Shown one piece after another: positions 45,212 to 47,084 of a DNA stretch of 47,084 bases. The stretch comes from Microbacteriaceae bacterium (GTDB taxonomy: Bacteria; Actinomycetota; Actinomycetes; Actinomycetales; Microbacteriaceae). The stretch spans positions 1 through 47,084 of the forward strand of contig JAIXXG010000074.1 in assembly GCA_027490915.1 (NCBI GenBank), given 5' to 3'. The notes beneath the pieces were generated by a model. It worked only from the letters and a program-made list of their open reading frames with translations. It ran no database searches and was not told the origin of the DNA. Positions within the stretch are counted from its first letter, which is position 1. Every line of letters starts with the position of its first letter. A program made the position numbers and the translations under genes.

Positions 45212-46189
45212 TCAGCGCGCGGGATGCGGGCTCACGAGCGCCGCCGCCAGACCCTCGTCGAGCACGAGGTCGGTGATCACGCCGGCGGCGAGCGCGCCGC
45301 GCAGGCTCGGCAGCTTCTGCACCCCGGAGACGACCGCGACGCGGCGGGCCACCCGGCGCAGGCGGGCGAGGCTCGGCCCCGAGGCGCGGGCGTTGAGCGC
45401 GATGCCGTCAGAGCTGCCGTCCTCCCGGTAGAAGACCGTGGCGACGTCGCCGACGACGCGGTCGTCGCTGAGGCTGCGGTAGTCGGCCGCGTCGAGGTAA
45501 CCCCCGATGTACACCTGGCTGGGCACCTCGGCGAAGGGCGAGCCGAGCCCGAACACGGCGACGTCCATGCGCGCCTGCACGGCGAGCAGGCGCTTGGTGC
45601 TGCGCTCGCGCCACAGGGCGTCGCGAGTGGCGGGGTCGTCGAAGAACGCCGGCACCGGAAACTGCTGCACCTGCGCGCCGAAGGCCTCGCCGAAGCGGTG
45701 CAGGATCTCGCTGGCGTAGTCGATGCCCGTCGTCTGCACGTTGCCGGCGCCGTTCATCTGCACCACGACGGTGTTGTGGGTGGGGCTCGGCACGAGGTGG
45801 CGGCTGATCGCCCCGAGCGTCGACCCCCAGGCGACCCCGACGACCATGTTCGAGTCGATGAAGCCGCCGAGGATGCGCCCCGCGGTCATCGCGACGCGCT
45901 CGAGCCGGTCGATGTCGCTGATCGACTCGGGCACGGGAACGACGTGGGCGGTGACCTTGTGCCGAGCGAGGATCGCGCGCTCGAGCTCGAGCCCCGCGTC
46001 GAACGGCGACCGGATGCGGATCTCGACGAGCCCGCTCTCGCGCGCGTAGGCGAGCAGGCGCGAGACGGTCGAGCGGGAGGTGCCGAGCTCGGCCGCGATC
46101 GCGTCCATGGTGAGGTCTTGCAGGTAGTAGCGCTGCGCGGCGGTGAGGGCGGCGACCGTCTTCGCGTGATCGGGGTCGCTCGCGGGCAT
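45212..46189 (-). CDS. SorC/DeoR-type sugar-binding transcriptional regulator
   Basis: This 325-residue protein has an N-terminal helix-turn-helix (residues about 15-55: AAQRYYLQDLTMDAIAAELGTSRSTVSRLLAYARESGLVEI). The sugar-phosphate-binding SorC domain follows, with VGVAWGSTLGAISRHL near 120, VVQMNGAGN, VAVFGLGSPF and a closing GVITDLVLDEGLAAAL. It sits directly upstream of glpD-glpK in the same direction, so it probably senses glycerol-3-phosphate or a related sugar phosphate. ATG 46189 is preceded at 6 nt by GAGACT, a near -10 box. A palindrome at 46209-46226 overlaps the expected -35 region, suggesting self-control. Confidence 0.88.
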   Translation of the reverse strand: MPASDPDHAKTVAALTAAQRYYLQDLTMDAIAAELGTSRSTVSRLLAYARESGLVEIRIRSPFDAGLELERAILARHKVTAHVVPVPESISDIDRLERVAMTAGRILGGFIDSNMVVGVAWGSTLGAISRHLVPSPTHNTVVVQMNGAGNVQTTGIDYASEILHRFGEAFGAQVQQFPVPAFFDDPATRDALWRERSTKRLLAVQARMDVAVFGLGSPFAEVPSQVYIGGYLDAADYRSLSDDRVVGDVATVFYREDGSSDGIALNARASGPSLARLRRVARRVAVVSGVQKLPSLRGALAAGVITDLVLDEGLAAALVSPHPAR

Positions 46190-46208
46190 GCCGGAAGTCT
46201 CGCACGCC

Positions 46209-46226
46209 CGTGCACGTCTGTGCACG
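46209..46226. promoter_or_regulatory. Palindrome CGTGCAC-GTCT-GTGCACG, candidate autoregulatory site
   Basis: A perfect 7-bp inverted repeat with a 4-bp spacer, 20-37 bp upstream of the regulator start at 46189. It shares the TGCACG half-site with the glpD-upstream palindrome, though the spacer differs (4 against 2). Confidence 0.55.
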
Positions 46227-46332
46227 CTCCCAGACCGCGCTCGAGCCGCGCTCGAGCCGCGGAGGTGCACAGGGCGCACGCACGCCATTCCCAGGCAAGG
46301 CACGGGAATACCCCAGGGCGGCGGCGGTTGAC

Positions 46333-46338
46333 TACTCT
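46333..46338 (+). promoter_or_regulatory. -10 box TACTCT of the riboswitch-ribD transcript
   Basis: TACTCT ends 10 nt before the first base of the FMN riboswitch stem, so transcription would start close to 46345. Confidence 0.5.
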
Positions 46339-46348
46339 GACAGCAGTA

Positions 46349-46477
46349 CGTGTTCCGGGGTCGGTGAAAATCCGAGCCGGCGGTGACAGCCCGCTACCCG
46401 CGACCGAAGCGATTCGGAGACGGTGGAACCGGTGGAATTCCGGTGCCGACGGTGAAAGTCCGGATGGGAGGAGCACG
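46349..46477 (+). ncRNA. FMN riboswitch (RFN element)
   Basis: The conserved core is easily recognised: GGGGTCGGTGAAAATCCGA, then CCGGCGGTGACAGCCCGC, then GGTGGAATTCCGG, GCCGACGGTGAAAGTCCGGA. CGTGTTCC at 46349-46356 pairs with GGAGCACG at 46470-46477 to close the P1 stem. The ribD start lies 65 nt downstream. A CGGCA/TGCCG hairpin (46482-46494) right after P1 may belong to the expression platform. FMN binding should reduce ribD expression. Confidence 0.95.
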
Positions 46478-46542
46478 CTCGCGGCAGCCTGCCGTGCGCA
46501 CGCGACCCCCGGAGCCGTCCCGACCACGACCGAGGACCCCGG

Positions 46543-47084
46543 ATGACCCCCAGCGGCGCACCGATCGACGAGACCATCGTCTCGGCGATGCGTCGCGCCC
46601 TCGCGCTCGCGAGCCGCGGCCCGGCGGTCGGCGACAACCCGCAGGTCGGCTGCGTGCTGCTCGACGCCGACGGCACCGTCGTCGCCGAGGGCTGGCACCG
46701 CGGCGCCGGCACCGCACACGCCGAGGTGGATGCCCTCGCGCAGCTCGCGGACGCCCGCGGTCTCACCGCCGTCGTCACGCTCGAGCCCTGCAACCACACC
46801 GGCCGCACCGGCCCCTGCGCGCAGGCCCTCATCGACGCCGGGGTCTCCCGCGTCGTCTACGCGCTCGACGACCCCAACCCAGTGGCGGGCGGCGGCGCCG
46901 ACCGCCTGCGCGCCGCTGGCATCGCGGTGCAGGGCGGCGTGCTCGCCGACGAGGCGGAGGAGCTTCTGCGCCCCTGGCTCACGAGCGTGCGCCTCGGCCG
47001 CCCCTTCGTCACCGTCAAGTGGGCCTCGAGCCTCGACGGCCGCGCCGCCGCCGCCGACGGCACCAGCCAGTGGATCACCGGCAC
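46543..47084 (+). CDS. ribD: Bifunctional pyrimidine deaminase/reductase RibD (partial at 3' end)
   Basis: The first 180 residues of the bifunctional riboflavin enzyme are present; the gene runs off the window. The N-terminal deaminase has the zinc motifs HAEVDAL (His59, Glu61) and EPCNHTGRTGPC (Cys83, Cys92). The reductase domain begins at VTVKWASSLDGRAAAADGTSQWITG. It converts the first pyrimidine of riboflavin synthesis in two steps. The ATG at 46543 follows GAGG at 7 nt. The riboswitch at 46349-46477 controls it, probably along with further rib genes beyond the window. Confidence 0.95.
   Translation, partial: MTPSGAPIDETIVSAMRRALALASRGPAVGDNPQVGCVLLDADGTVVAEGWHRGAGTAHAEVDALAQLADARGLTAVVTLEPCNHTGRTGPCAQALIDAGVSRVVYALDDPNPVAGGGADRLRAAGIAVQGGVLADEAEELLRPWLTSVRLGRPFVTVKWASSLDGRAAAADGTSQWITG

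Noticed and set aside
46349-46477. Protein-coding frame across the riboswitch
   Set aside because: The conserved RFN core and the P1 pairing explain the sequence, and the open frames there lack any recognisable domain.

Overview
The window is a stretch of high-GC actinobacterial chromosome, most likely from the family Microbacteriaceae. The evidence is the codon bias, the acyl-CoA carboxylase epsilon subunit, the LpdA-type flavoprotein without a redox disulfide, and the many start codons placed directly behind a TAnnnT -10 box. Gene order resembles the Mycobacterium tuberculosis segment from accD5 through maf, accA3, lpdA, deoD, pmmB, add, deoA and cdd to sdhCDAB (from memory), so most of the window is old vertically inherited backbone. 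No tRNA, rRNA, CRISPR array, prophage or intact insertion sequence was found.

Layout. 1-3527 (minus) is a four-gene sugar-acid cluster with a short NeuB, a NeuA and two putative glycosyltransferases, all joined by 4-bp start/stop overlaps. 3713-5580 is accD-accE. 5917-9006 (minus) is a response regulator, a histidine kinase and a second kinase-like protein without catalytic motifs. 9094-12916 holds an RNA methyltransferase, a Maf pyrophosphatase and the biotin-carrying acyl-CoA carboxylase alpha subunit. 12939-15109 (minus) is a membrane protein and lpdA. 15189-19685 holds deoD, a phosphosugar mutase and two membrane proteins.

19731-31656 is a nucleoside uptake and breakdown region. It contains PTS IIA/IIB proteins coupled to adenosine deaminase, an IclR regulator, a divergent S-adenosylhomocysteine hydrolase homologue, a nucleoside hydrolase, thymidine phosphorylase, cytidine deaminase and a BMP-type nucleoside ABC transporter. 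31891-33012 is manC. 33186-36644 is sdhCDAB. 36729-40595 holds a YihY/BrkB membrane protein, exonuclease III, trpS and a HAD phosphatase with an in-frame 39-bp tandem repeat. 40749-41600 is an AbiEi/DUF559-type endonuclease-like gene bracketed by two related inverted-repeat elements. 41845-46189 is a glycerol module (glpK, glpD and a SorC-type regulator with matching palindromes). The window ends with an FMN riboswitch and the start of ribD.

The least explained parts are: (i) the SAHH-like enzyme, IclR, add and PTS IIA/IIB operon diverging from a nucleoside hydrolase; (ii) the DUF559-type gene between paired CTGCAG-containing inverted repeats; (iii) a 23-bp motif placed exactly 55 nt before the start codons of both accD and the carboxylase alpha gene; and (iv) a nonulosonate cluster whose NeuB lacks its usual C-terminal domain. 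All reading was by eye, with no database search.
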